From contig NC_092576.1 of NCBI RefSeq assembly GCF_037975245.1, positions 32,590,611 to 32,654,610 on the forward strand: a DNA stretch of 64,000 nt, written 5' to 3'. The position numbers were made by a program, and so were the translations under genes. This stretch comes from Apostichopus japonicus. Taxonomy: Eukaryota > Echinodermata > Holothuroidea > Aspidochirotida > Stichopodidae. Below the pieces are notes generated by a model, which saw nothing but the letters and a program-made list of their open reading frames with translations, was not told the origin of the DNA and made no database searches. Positions 1 to 10,829 of the stretch are shown here, piece after piece; within the stretch, counting starts at the first letter, position 1; every line of letters starts with the position of its first letter.

Positions 1-3000
1 CATCATTAGTAGACGATCTCTATTTATTTTGGTTCTAATATCATGAATATTTATGAGTGGGCAGGGCTTAGAACGAATTCTCTAAAATGTCAATATCTCG
101 GCAACTGCATGTCCGATTTTGATCAAACTTGTTTTGATGGCATTGATAGGTGGTTTGGTACGTTTGTGTGGTACGAAATTTCATCTCATGAAAATTCTGA
201 AGGGGCGGAATGTAGTGCAATTTTGCTCATGACCAGACGTTATTTATTTTTACAAAAGTAGCCCCTGTTATTTGGTCATCTGTATAATCAGATTAAACAT
301 TCGTTTTTACAAATTATTACTGTTCCATTAGACACGGTTTTCCATAACATGTAATACACTTTTTCATTTTGAAACTATATGCAAAAGACAGCTGTGTAAA
401 TGCAAAGTGAAACATATTCATGTACAAAGTTTTTTACTGAAGTTATTCACTACATATCATAATTTCAGTCTTATCAAACTATCTATTTCCAAATAAATTA
501 TTTTCTATTCCTTGCCAGAGGCTCAAAGAATCTATGCAATCATGATTGTGTGTCAGGATGTCCTCCTGTAGGTATGAATACAGGTTCTACAAAACCTGTG
601 TTCTTGACTTTTGTTGAACATGCCATGTAACAATTCAGTAAATCAAGATAAATGGTATTTTTTTCGCAAAAATGAGTATCTTAAGCAAGTGTACAAAAAT
701 GAAACTTTCTACGTATGGTTCGATTCGTAGCCTATCAGACAACGTCAGTACTGACCTCATTCTGTTTGTGAACACCACCATTCAAAAATGCGGTGTTTAC
801 AGATTTCTGGTTATTACATGCAGTATTCACATATACCTTTCATTATCTTGGGCAGTCTCAAGGAAGTAGTCTACCCCTATTGTTTATTTATTGTTCCAGT
901 AATCCAGTAATAAGAGAGGTTAAAATGAATTTTTCCACATGAAGCACAGCTATGGTCAAACTTCATATTTGGTGGACAGGTCCACAATCAGTGGCAGCTG
1001 TGCATGATATTTATTCAGAGAGAACAAACCGGAGGGGGGCTTTTACCTTCACAACATATCATTTTATACTCCCCCAGTCTTCTCAACCGATTCTTTACCC
1101 CAAAATAGTACTTATTTATCATGTGTGCTTCAAAAGTCACTTATATTTCAACTAAAAAATGTATATCACCTTGCCGACATGTAATATCCAACACATTCCT
1201 GCCATTTAGTCTTTAGACAGACTATGACATTGTTATTGTTTTAAGTTTCTTTTTATATTCCTTTTACATCATTTGTTCTTCTTTATTTTTATATTTATAG
1301 TTCTATCAGCCATTTCTAGAATAGTGTTGAAATAAAACAAGCCTATAAAACAAACAATTACGACTATGTCATTTCTGTATATTTTAATATGTTGAAAATA
1401 TGAGGTCAAATTACTAGACATTGTTGGATCAACATGAAACTTGGTACCTTTAGCCAACATTTCGTGCTGCAAAATGGGGAGGTCATTTTACTAGACATTC
1501 ATTCATGCTTGAATAGAATCCTCAAATTTGATTGGTCTTATCGTGAGGTTATCCAACGAATAATCAACGCTCTGTGTTTAATGCTATCGCTGGGTGCTCT
1601 CTGGCTTAGCTTGTATTAAACCCAGAGCGTTGTTATTCTATAACCTCACTCTACACAGTGAAATAAATCCTAATTGTTAGATCAACATGAAACTTGGTAC
1701 ATAAGGTCATTGGAGCAAGTTTGGTAATTATCATCAAAGTACACAGGAAGTATATCTTATTAACCGCAGCAGCTATATTGACATGGTTTGCTATATAGTT
1801 GTAGGCTCATTTGCTCTGGAACTGGTGATTTGCATGGATACCGATGAAAAAACCACTGATAGCTGAACCAGGCGAGACACTTAAGACGGATCACCTTGAT
1901 TTATTTCACAAGAAATGTTTCAATATCATTTTACATCGGTGGAAATAATATAGATGGAGATACAGCTGCATTGCTGCTCTTGTTTAACTATATACTAAGA
2001 TGTCTAGGGTTTTGTTATAAAACGTTCATGCTATCCAATAACAATGGTAGCCATGATTTAGTATACCCTATGTAGTTAATGCCTCCTGGTAACAAACTTT
2101 ATTGCCCTTAATACGCGGAATACATTCAACATATTCTGTCACAGACTTTCAAACTAATGGCGAAACTATTTCTTTTATAGAGACTAAACGTGTTGAGACA
2201 AGCTACGATGGTATCGCTACATTGAATTGAAATTTGGTTCTTCTTTCTTCAAATGCTTGTGTTAGCAGAGTAATTGAAAATTAAAAGTGCTTGCAGAGGA
2301 GTAGGTCAAGCCTCATGTCATTCAAATCATAGAAAATGGTTTTTGATTTAAAATCATGAAACTTCAATGAGTTACCAAGACAAGGAACTTAATGAGATAC
2401 ATCAAGTATAGAGCTTAGCCATTGTATATTTGAAGCAACACTTACAAATATGTAGGCAAACAGCAGTAAGTCTCCTTTAAACGTTCCTCGTAAATGGAAA
2501 GGTTATTATTCCAATTGTCTTGGATTGGACATTCAGTTGTCCAACATTTGATCTTCTAAAGAAATGTTTCACTTTCTTATAAAGTAAGTTAATCATGAAC
2601 ATTAAGACTGATTTTTTATCTCTTCACGAAATGTATGTGTTTAATATAACCCCCCCCCCCACTACCCCAATGGAAGCTTTTGCCGACTCTAATGCTTGTA
2701 GGTTGTTGATTTGGCGCTGGTTCAATCTCTTAATTGGATACCGATGAAAACTATTGTAAAACGTTGTGTTAGTTTAATAAGTGTAATTTAGTAAGGTATG
2801 AGAAATTCAACACAGTCTTACCTATAGAAACCTCCTAGCTCCAAAATCTTTCTTCAGTCTAGGATAAGCATACATGTATACTGATCACTAATCGCAAGGG
2901 TAAGACCTGTGTGTTACTATATTGTATTTTTGTAAGGAATCACCTTAGGTTGTTCCGTTGTATTCCAATATCGGTTCATAACAACATAAAGATATTTAGT

Positions 3001-3157
3001 GTAAAAATATTCATATTGAATATAACAGGAACATTTAATACCAAAATACACAGGTTCAATAAGTTTAACAAAAATGTGTTATAATGATAGTTTTCCCGCT
3101 AGATAACAGTGTTAACTTATAACATTTCTCTCGTTGTTCTTCATTTCTACTACAAAG
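1..3157. other. AT-rich noncoding sequence left of first recognised exon
   Basis: Apart from the foldback element at 1543-1649, I see no supportable gene here. Open frames are short and lack splice context. If the host gene continues to the left, this is intron or 5' flank. C-runs at about 2650-2660 and 3312-3320 are simple sequence. Confidence 0.5.
1543..1649. mobile_element. Foldback MITE-like hairpin
   Basis: The outer ends GTGAGGTTAT and ATAACCTCAC are exact inverted complements. The imperfect stem continues inward for about 35 bp (CAACGCTCTG on the left, CAGAGCGTTG on the right). The loop is about 35 bp. There is no coding capacity. This is the shape of a miniature inverted-repeat element; the superfamily is unknown and no clear target duplication was found. 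Confidence 0.6.
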
Positions 3158-3234
3158 GTTTCATGATTGTCTGCTGCCCTCTATTTCCTCTTCGGAAGCA
3201 ATTCTTGCAGAATTTAAAACTAGAGACATTAAAG
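3158..3234 (+). CDS. Exon, CLLP motif of repeated module (copy 1)
   Basis: A 77-nt candidate exon of the host gene. A pyrimidine-rich tract and AG precede it and GTATGT follows it. The open frame reads FHDCLLPSISSSEAILAEFK and then TRDIK. One leading base completes a codon from an upstream exon, and one trailing base is completed by the two leading bases of the exon at 3708 (GTA, Val). The exon at 30887 has the same length, the same phases and a related sequence (FRRCLLPQYIPAESIPS), which strongly supports both. The preceding LRR-like exon was not found and may lie outside the window. I infer the cap of a leucine-rich-repeat unit. The precise function is unknown. Confidence 0.6.
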
Positions 3235-3509
3235 GTATGTCTATATCGTCAAAAGTATTCAATGTTAATTTAGTATTTTAGTTTATCGGATCTTTTGGCA
3301 TTCGTTCTTGCACCCCCCCCCACACCAACAAAAATTAAAGAAATAAAGAAATCATGTTATTTTTTGTTCAGGCGATACTTTATCATATCATTATTCTTTA
3401 AACCAAAACCTTTTTTAAAACAATAAGGATGACAGTGATGGAAGGACATAAATATTGTTAACTTATACTTAAATTAATAAATATAAAATGAGTGGTATGG
3501 AAGATACAT

Positions 3510-3580
3510 ATATGTGGACTATAGATATATGTGGACTATATATATATATGTGGACTATATGTGGACTATATATATATGTG

Positions 3581-3617
<37 letters not shown>
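3510..3617. repeat. TA-rich microsatellite with TGTGGACTATA units
   Basis: Several TATGTGGACTATA units pass into an uninterrupted TA run at about 3578-3617. It sits in the intron between the first two recognised exons. Confidence 0.9.
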
Positions 3618-3621
<4 letters not shown>

Positions 3622-3707
3622 ATCCGTTCTTCTCTGTAGATGAATCTGTCATATTATGTTACATAATGTTCATTCTCTTGCACATGTTTGTATCTCTGAC
3701 ATCTTAG

Positions 3708-3760
3708 TATTGTGGAGGAGCTACGGTTACAGGCTGAATCTTCAATCCGGGGATTGGGAG
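3708..3760 (+). CDS. Exon, LNLQSGDWE motif of repeated module (copy 1)
   Basis: A 53-nt candidate exon between an acceptor (ATCTTAG) and a consensus donor (GTATGT). The frame reads LWRSYGYRLNLQSGDWE and ends in phase 0. Its two leading bases complete the Val codon begun at 3234. It is a clear paralogue of the exon at 42638-42696 (TWWSVNDKYELNLQTGRWE), with identical start and end phases. Two same-phase copies of such a short exon are unlikely by chance. The motif Tyr-x-Leu-Asn-Leu-Gln-Ser/Thr-Gly-x-Trp-Glu looks like the terminal strand of a repeat domain. I do not recognise a named family with certainty. Confidence 0.65.
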
Positions 3761-4930
3761 GTATGTTTTGTTTCTATGGTCTTTATTTTCACGTATACTT
3801 TGACGTGAATGAGCAATTTGGAATAAAAAAGGAGGGATACTTGCACCAAACTTTTCAACATCACAATGTTGTCAAATATCAAAAATTTCATTTGGAATTG
3901 TGATGGAATGTTGATCACGTTAAGAATTATGTCCCTTGTTTTAAATGGATATGCAATGTGAAATTATCTTAGCTGTAAAAAATAATTATATAAATGATCC
4001 ATATGATACCAAACTCATATTTTCATTGATATTGACATATGCCACACTAGAAGCATTTTATACTAACATAAAGAAGAATTGATACATACCATTTCAGTAA
4101 ACAATCTCGTCATTATTAACAAGCATATGCAGCATTACTTGCATTGTCTGTATAATATCTATAATGATCAACAACAGCATAAATCTGGGATAACCTGCTA
4201 CTATCATCATTAATACAGTAGACACTAAGACTGTAATGTGCTTGTAAACATCAATCTTATTTCAATCAGGTAAACAATACCGACAAATCAGCCTACAATT
4301 GCGTACCTGTCATGTCCACTTGAAGCTCTGGAAAATTTGAATGCCCTTTGAAATTGTAATTTCAAATCATTTCATTTCATGTATTTATTTGTTTAATCAC
4401 AACATTCAGGTGATGATAGAAAGCACATAAAAAGTTACAAAAATGCAAAGAGTTGTGAAATTAAGTGCTCTAAAATAAAAACCTTTAAATAAAAACCTTT
4501 TGTCTGTTTTTTACAGAAAATAACAAGCTCATATCTTGTTCATTATCATTCATATGAATATATTTTATAATGCATAAATCAAGTACATACCACCAATTCC
4601 CTTCCGGGTTCTCATTGTCGTACTATATAACACAATGATGTTGCATGTTTAGGAGTGAAAGATTCTGTTCAGTCAACTCTTGAAATAACTACCACTGCAA
4701 CGAGTTTCTTCGTACTTAGAGAACGAAATATAGTGATTACATAAATAATTATTTGACCCAACACTAAAACCTGGTTATTGCAATACCAAGGCGTTGAATA
4801 TTGGTATTATAGCAAAACCACCATTCATATACACGAATAGTGTTATAGTATGGGCAATTATTTTATTTATGAATTTAGGGAAATGAAAAGGGTGATTTAA
4901 CCTTCATTCTGGCTGTTTAAGAATATCGGT
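3761..4930. other. Intronic sequence, no gene seen
   Basis: AT-rich sequence in the first part of the intron 3761-9415. No recognisable coding or mobile sequence was found before the repeat fragment at 4931. Confidence 0.5.
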
Positions 4931-4988
4931 ATATAAGGACGACCAGCACGCAGCGAAACAAAACATCCGTACTCAGCACACCAGTGTC
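4931..4988. repeat. Dispersed repeat fragment interrupted by hAT insertion
   Basis: The segment around AGCACGCAGCGAAAC is repeated at about 42140-42195. It is cut at 4988 by the hAT-type element 4989-6010. The sequence appears to resume at 6011 (CCAGCGTCC). The parent repeat family is not identified. Confidence 0.6.
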
Positions 4989-6010
4989 CACTGGCGGATC
5001 CAGGGCCTTTGTTTGGGAGGGGCCAAAGTGGTATTAGAGTGATATGGGGGAGGGGTCTAAGGGGAGGGGGTGCCCCCTCCCTTTTTGAAAATTTTCTATT
5101 GCTGAATGCCCTCAGATGCAATTTGGTGCAACAAAAGTGTACAATGGTGATGTTCATTTACTTCTAAAAAAATGTTTCCCAGGTGTAATTTTTTAAAATA
5201 TTTATAAAACAAAGTTGGGATCATCTTTCTCAAGAAATTTTATTTCTCATAGGTTATAAATTTCTTACAACCAGCCTGTAACTGCCAAATTGTGTTAAAC
5301 TGTAAATCCTCATGCTCATACATTTACATAGCTCCCAACTCTTGAGAAGGCAAATGCTGGTCCATGCCATGAATCGCCGTCCTGGGGGAGGGGTATAAGG
5401 GGAGGGGGTGTCCCCCTCCCCTTTTGATTTTTTTTTGGAATCCTGGTGATGCCTACATGTAAAATGGTGGCACTTAGAAAGGCTTTTGTCACCCAAAATT
5501 TTCTGAGAAATATGCATTTTTTTGTGTGTAACATCAATAAATTGAATAGTAGGTGATAATTCATTCTTTCCCATGGCATGAAAATGTTCGTTGCTTGCCC
5601 CAATGAAAAGAAATATAGGCTAATTTGAGGTTCAAATGATGCTGTAAAGGAGGTTTTATGCTCTATTATGCTAAATGCTAAAGAAATGATGGTTGCTAAG
5701 TCAAAAATTGATGCAAATTTGTTTATGTATACTTGACAATTACAATGCGGTTTTTTCGGACGCTTGTGCGGGTCAGCGGGTTTGGGTGTTAGAATGCGGG
5801 TCTAATTCCCGCGAATTGCGGGTCAGTTGGGAGCTCTGCATTTAATTTTAAACCAGAAAACGAAAAGGTTTAGACTAGTCTACCAATGCTATTCCTCTCG
5901 ATTTTTTTAATTTCCAATCATATGATTTAGCGGATGTTCAAAAACACTTTTGGCTCACCTTTTGGGGGGGGGCCATGGCCCCCCTTGGCCCCCCCTTGGA
6001 TCCGCCAGTG
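4989..6010. mobile_element. hAT-type non-autonomous DNA transposon
   Basis: The 13-bp ends CACTGGCGGATCC (4989) and GGATCCGCCAGTG (to 6010) are exact inverted complements. The flanks CCAGTGTC and CCAGCGTC form an 8-bp target duplication with one mismatch, the size made by hAT transposases. Inside are two related G-rich blocks, near 5045-5095 and 5385-5430, of the type GGGGAGGGGGTG..CCCCCTCC. No transposase frame is visible, so it is probably an internally deleted or mosaic derivative. Confidence 0.75.
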
Positions 6011-6780
6011 CCAGCGTCCAAAAAGAGGCAGCCCAGATAAATGGCGAAAATCACTTCCAACCTGAAGGCGAATGTCACACTTCACCACCTCCAGGACTGC
6101 CTGCCAACTGGCAAATTTTACCCGAAAAACTATATTGCATATGTTCCTCCAAATAAGTTTGTTTTCAAAATAATATGGTACAACACAGCAACATAACAGA
6201 CTGGAGGGTCTATCCCATATAGAACCAAGACCTGTCCTACCGACAATGAACGGTCACCCGTTACACGGTCGGTCCAAGTCTGAAACCGCTCCCACAATCT
6301 TAAAAGAAAGGAACAATGCCACACAAAAACCATGAGCATTACTCTCTCAGCCAGCACAGCTGGTCCTTGGGCAAAGTCCATCACCCAATCGCCAATGATA
6401 CCTTGTCAGATTGGTCAACAAGGCATCGTGTGCAATTCTTTATGGAAGATTGCGGAGCCTGCAACCATTTAGCCTTGTACAACGAAATGCATTCAAGGCC
6501 CTATCCTGCAAGGAACTGTGAAAGTTGGCCGGCCGTGACAGGTCAACAAGGGGCCAACTCAATAAGAGCGGAACAAATGACACTCACCACCCTGCTCGGA
6601 GTACTACTATACGGTTATATGTTGCTAAACAGTGCTGGGGATGCAAGTGCATCCTGCCCCATAAACATACAAAATATAAACAAGGCAATCCTGGGTCAGT
6701 TCCCACTACAAAACAATTGCTTAAATAACAAAAAGGTCATTTTGCTTCCCATATGAACCACACTAACCCCCCCCCCCCAA
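6011..6780. other. Unidentified repeat-like sequence with 146-codon open frame
   Basis: This follows directly from the repeat fragment split by the hAT element and probably belongs to the same unidentified mobile element. The longest frame is 6316-6756 (+), 146 codons. It shows no motif I recognise and its composition does not look like a folded domain. No function is assigned. Confidence 0.3.
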
Positions 6781-6800
6781 CCGTCTCCAGTTGTTGGTAC

Positions 6801-7040
6801 TCCTAGGCAGTGTATGCAGTGTAAGGAATTCACGACTCATAGACAGTGTATACAGTTAAAGGAATCCCCGATTCCTAGGCAGTGTGTACAGTGTCAGGAA
6901 CGCCCTCCTAGGTAGTATGTACATTGTAAGGAATGCCTGACCACTAGGCAGTGTATACAGTAAAAGGATTGCCCGGCTTGTAAGCAGTATGTACAGTGAA
7001 AGGAATGCCCAAATGCTAGACAGTGTGTTAACAGTATTTA
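6801..7040. repeat. Minisatellite, about 36-bp unit, seven copies
   Basis: Units of about 36 bp share CTAGGCAGTGTATACAGTG followed by AAGGAATGCCC with drift. Seven can be counted, one of them about 33 bp. They occupy an intron and no frame is kept. Confidence 0.85.
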
Positions 7041-7155
7041 GAGACGTTCAAATATGTAATGAAAGTTTAAAATATCCCCTTCAATGTTTTGTCTTTAATG
7101 CGTTCCGTGTTGCACTCCTTTGCCTCCTGCACCCTTCCCATCCCCTCCTTGCGAC

Positions 7156-7784
7156 CAAGGGCGGCGGAAGCACTTTCAATCTGGGGGGGCACCGACATCA
7201 AAAGGCACTTTGCAGAAATTCGATTGGAATGATACAGCCTTATATTTAGTACCCTTTATAACTCTTATTGTATTATCTTATTTGCGTATCCCCCACCCTC
7301 AAGGAAAATATGCATACTAGCACTGCAATATCCAATGTGCAAATTGGGAAACAAGGAACAAGTTTTCTTTTGAGACAAAATGAGGTGAAATCATGCTACT
7401 GTAGTTGCTAATGTAGGAATCTTCCGAATTAGAGTTTATTACTTGATAATATCTTAACAAATTTTTTCCATTCGAAATAGCTTTGAGTTTGACCCACAGA
7501 AATTCATAAAAAGTCAGGGGCGTAGCCAGGATTTGCAAAGTTGTATGCACGACTATCTGAGCGGAGCGCCACCATCGGTTGGCGCGGAGCGTACAAGAAA
7601 ATTTTTGGTTTTACAAACCCCTCAGATGGCCGGAAACGGCCCTTCCCGAGTGTTCATTCTGGTTCCCTGGCCTCTTGCTAACTTGAGACACCTCAATTTT
7701 TATGTAGAAAAAGGGCACATTTTTAACCTGAGGAAAAGTGGGGGGGCACGTGCCCCCTGTGCCCCCCCGGTTCCGCCGCCCTTG
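7156..7784. mobile_element. hAT-type non-autonomous element, perfect 8-bp duplication
   Basis: Inverted ends CAAGGGCGGCGG and CCGCCGCCCTTG are flanked by the perfect 8-bp duplication CTTGCGAC (7148-7155 and 7785-7792). From about 7550 the interior carries a module with GAGCGGAGCGCCACC and CCCTTCCCG that recurs at about 62478-62600 inside another hAT-type element. It also contains CAGGGGCGTAGCCAGG at about 7516, a typical hAT-like start, so it may be a mosaic. No transposase is present. Confidence 0.8.
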
Positions 7785-8449
7785 CTTGCGACCAGTTACA
7801 TACCGCGGACATGGGTGGTGTTACAATATCAGCAAGCCCCATCTGATACTCATTACCGTGTGAAATCATGCAATGATGTAGCATATGTAAGAGCCCTGGA
7901 TTCTGTTCAGTCTACTTGAACCACTACAAGCAAATTTGTTTGTACAAAGAGGAGTAAAAATAGTGATTCCATATATTGTCATTTGACCCCACACTCAAAC
8001 ATGGATAGCTCAATACAGGATTGTTTAATATTGGTATTATAGCAAAACCATTACCATATATACATGATGTAAATATTCGCAATACTGACGGGTATACCAT
8101 ATTGTTCATGGTACATAACCAATACATAATGAAGTTTGAGAAACACAACATAAAATCATTTATACAACCATTCTATTCCATCAACATTTTCGGTACGATA
8201 TGTGAACATGTACGGAGACTTCTAATGAACTTGCATGTTTCATTTCTTAATTACCTACTGTAGTAACACGGTTTTTCGATTTGCTTATTTTAGAAAAACA
8301 AAAATACACGCGAGCGAAAGCAATGACGACTTTTCTTATGCAGAACTTGATTGAAAATGCCCAAATAAAGCTTTTATAAAGTGTGCTGAAAATATTTCTG
8401 GTGGTTTTGCACATTTTCTTTGGTAGTATGTTGTTTTAACAGTGTGGAC

Positions 8450-8511
8450 GTTTTTTACCCCAGCAGGGTTTTTTTTAACCCCAAAAATGACTCACAGCCG
8501 GGGTAAAAAAA
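8450..8511. repeat. Short inverted repeat
   Basis: GTTTTTTACCCC and GGGGTAAAAAAAC face each other about 35 bp apart. It may be a remnant of an element end. Nothing else in this stretch is recognisable. Confidence 0.5.
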
Positions 8512-8574
8512 CCCACCCCTTTTCTGGAATTTCTCCTTTACTCATTGTGATTGAAATTTTTATTATGGCTATAT

Positions 8575-9129
8575 TAAGGTGACCAGACGTCCCCGATTTT
8601 AGGGGACAGCCCCCGATTACAGTGTGCTGTCCCCGATGAACAAGAGTCCCCGAAAATGTCCCCGATTCGTCAAAATGTTCAGGAATTTCGAAAATATCCC
8701 ACAATATTAGTAAAATAATTGTAAAAACAAAATTTAGTCAAGTGAACAATAGAAGAACGGAACAGGTTGGCCAGTGTGAAGTGGAAACACTGTTAAAAAT
8801 ATGCCAGCTCGATCTAGCCTAGCACTCTTTCGACCGTATAATATTGCAACTACGGCGACACAATGACACTATAGTGTAAGCATGAGCAACTCACAAGCTC
8901 TCAAAGAACCATGTTAAGTAAGTGAATTTCATCTAAAAAAGATACATCTTTGGAAATAAAATTGATTTCAATAGTGCTTCTAAGTATCACCATTTTACAT
9001 CTAAGCACCTTAGGCACTCGAAAATTTTCCAAAGGGGAGAGGGACACCCCCTCCCCTTAAACCCCTCCCCCCCATAACAGTAACGCAATAAATGTCCCCG
9101 ATTCCAGTCAGGAAAATATGGTCACCTTA
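8575..9129. mobile_element. hAT-type MITE (TAAGGTGACCA termini)
   Basis: The ends TAAGGTGACCA and TGGTCACCTTA are inverted complements. CCCCGATT motifs recur just inside both ends. The flanks GGCTATAT (8567-8574) and GGCTATTT (9130-9137) match at 7 of 8 positions, as expected for an old 8-bp duplication. At 555 bp with no frame it is non-autonomous. The G/C-rich block near 9035-9070 resembles, in reverse, blocks in the element at 4989-6010. Confidence 0.75.
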
Positions 9130-9415
9130 GGCTATTTAGGAAGGTATTCCCACTTGTCAACTGACAATGCTAAAATATCTACCTAAGCATCTACCTCACG
9201 AGTTTTATGTTAAACTTTTAAGGAAACACCCGTCTTTCTATATTTTAACATTAAATCGGGAAATCTTCTGTAAGAGATATGTATCAAGATATTTGATTTT
9301 TCCCACTGTGAAGTAAGAATCTAAAGTCAGACAAATCAAAATACAGCTAATAATACTTCATATAACATAATTATAATTTATTTCAGCTAACATTATTTTT
9401 GTTTTATATTATCAG

Positions 9416-9535
9416 GTTGATGATGTAGAAACAGTCAGGAAACTATGTACAGAAACAGTTGAAATTGACTGTGATGATATGGAGTACCAACAAAGATGTA
9501 CTATCAAGCTTCTGAAGAACGCATCATACAAAGAC
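9416..9535 (+). CDS. Exon, 40 codons, phase 0-0, LRR-linker-like
   Basis: A 120-nt exon bounded by TTATATTATCAG and GTAAGT, open in one frame and starting and ending in phase 0. It reads VDDVETVRKLCTETVEIDCD, then DMEYQQRCTIKLLKNASYKD. It joins in frame to the upstream exon ending at 3760 (phase 0) and the downstream exon at 14783 (phase 0). Three cysteines and the alternation of hydrophobic and charged residues look like protein rather than chance. I infer that it precedes the LRR-like stretch of the next exon. The named family is uncertain, and the frame continues past the donor only as intron. Confidence 0.7.
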
Positions 9536-10139
9536 GTAAGTTAGTAACCGTGGCACGCTGTTTGTACAATATAACAATAATATTTTATTGTTTAAATAAC
9601 AGGTCAACTATATATAGCACATATTTTATGGTCAATGTACATTCTAAGCAATTTCTGGGAGAAGAACAGGTTGTTTTGCATGGAAAAAATACCATAACAC
9701 CTTAAATAAAGATTTTCATTTGTCGTAGAATATCAGTTGAATGTATGAATTTATTGTAGAATATTTATTATGAAAACTGTCTTTAAGTATAATGATTTGA
9801 TAACCAATATTTAACCTTTATGTGAATGTACACTCTATTGCTGTTTCCCTTCCAATGGAGACATATTGAGAAACTGCTCAATATGTCATTTGTAGTAAAT
9901 AGGTGTTACAAAAACTATCTGGAGTATGTGATTTCTGTGCATAATTATGCACACAATGTGTCTATTTAACTGTTTAGATTGTTCAATATGTTGAAATATT
10001 AGTATTGTAACTACTTGAATTCTCGGTTTGAATGTACTCGTTAAAAACACGACACCGTTTTCCACAAACTGTCTCGAGCCTCAGAGTCTTGCCTGCCGGT
10101 ATTCTACTCTACAAACTGTTTACCAGTTCACTCAATGAC

Positions 10140-10228
10140 TACGCCTTTGAGTAATGCCTTTGATTAATGCCTTCGATTTATGCCTTTCATTTTTGACTTC
10201 GATTTATGTCTTCATTTTATGACTAGAA
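10140..10228. repeat. Short tandem repeat, about 15-17-bp unit
   Basis: Repeated ATGCCTTTGATTA and ATGCCTTCGATTT variants, about five copies with drift. Confidence 0.65.
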
Positions 10229-10829
10229 TGCAGAACATTGTTACTCTCTGTTTGTTTGGTTACATACAATTAATATTGGGTACTATGTGTGTGTATATCA
10301 ACAGTTGGTTTGGACAGATCTTGCAAGTAACCTGTAATAAGACTATGCTATGTACGTTTGCTAATTTAAGCAGGAAATCAACCTATTTAGGTAGTAATCA
10401 AGCATGTTGGATCATTACATGTTTCGGTTTTTCGTTTCATCCTCCAAGAAACGAGGTAACAATTTTTATATGTAATGTTAACAATTGGTATCACATGTTT
10501 TCGTTAGAAATAATCGACTGCACCGTTTCATTTCATATCTTTATGAATAGATTAACGGTTTGCCAAAATTAATTCATTCCTCATTGTCTGACTATTTGCT
10601 TTATCGCCATTTGTTAGAGTAGTAACTCTTCCTGTTCAGAGTGGTAGCACCTATCACAACCCGACCTAAAACAGTCTAGATTGATCTCAGGACAGTAGGA
10701 AGTGTAGCAACAACATACTGTATTTGAAAAAAATTCCAATGAGACAAAGGTTACAGTATACTTGCTTACCCCTTTTTCGATAGTATGCAGTATATTTATT
10801 TCACAGTTGTACAGACTTTTTATACACGT

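Noticed and set aside
526-580. Possible exon (GSKNLCNHDCVSGCPPV) between TTCCTTGCCAG and GTATGA
   Set aside because: Splice signals are fair and one frame is open, but there is no paralogue in the window, no phase constraint to test and no recognisable domain.
6316-6756. 146-codon frame as a gene
   Set aside because: No domain, no splice or promoter context, and it lies in repeat-like sequence.
6801-7040. CRISPR-like array of regularly spaced repeats
   Set aside because: Units are contiguous and drift along their whole length with no unique spacers, in a eukaryotic sequence. It is a minisatellite.
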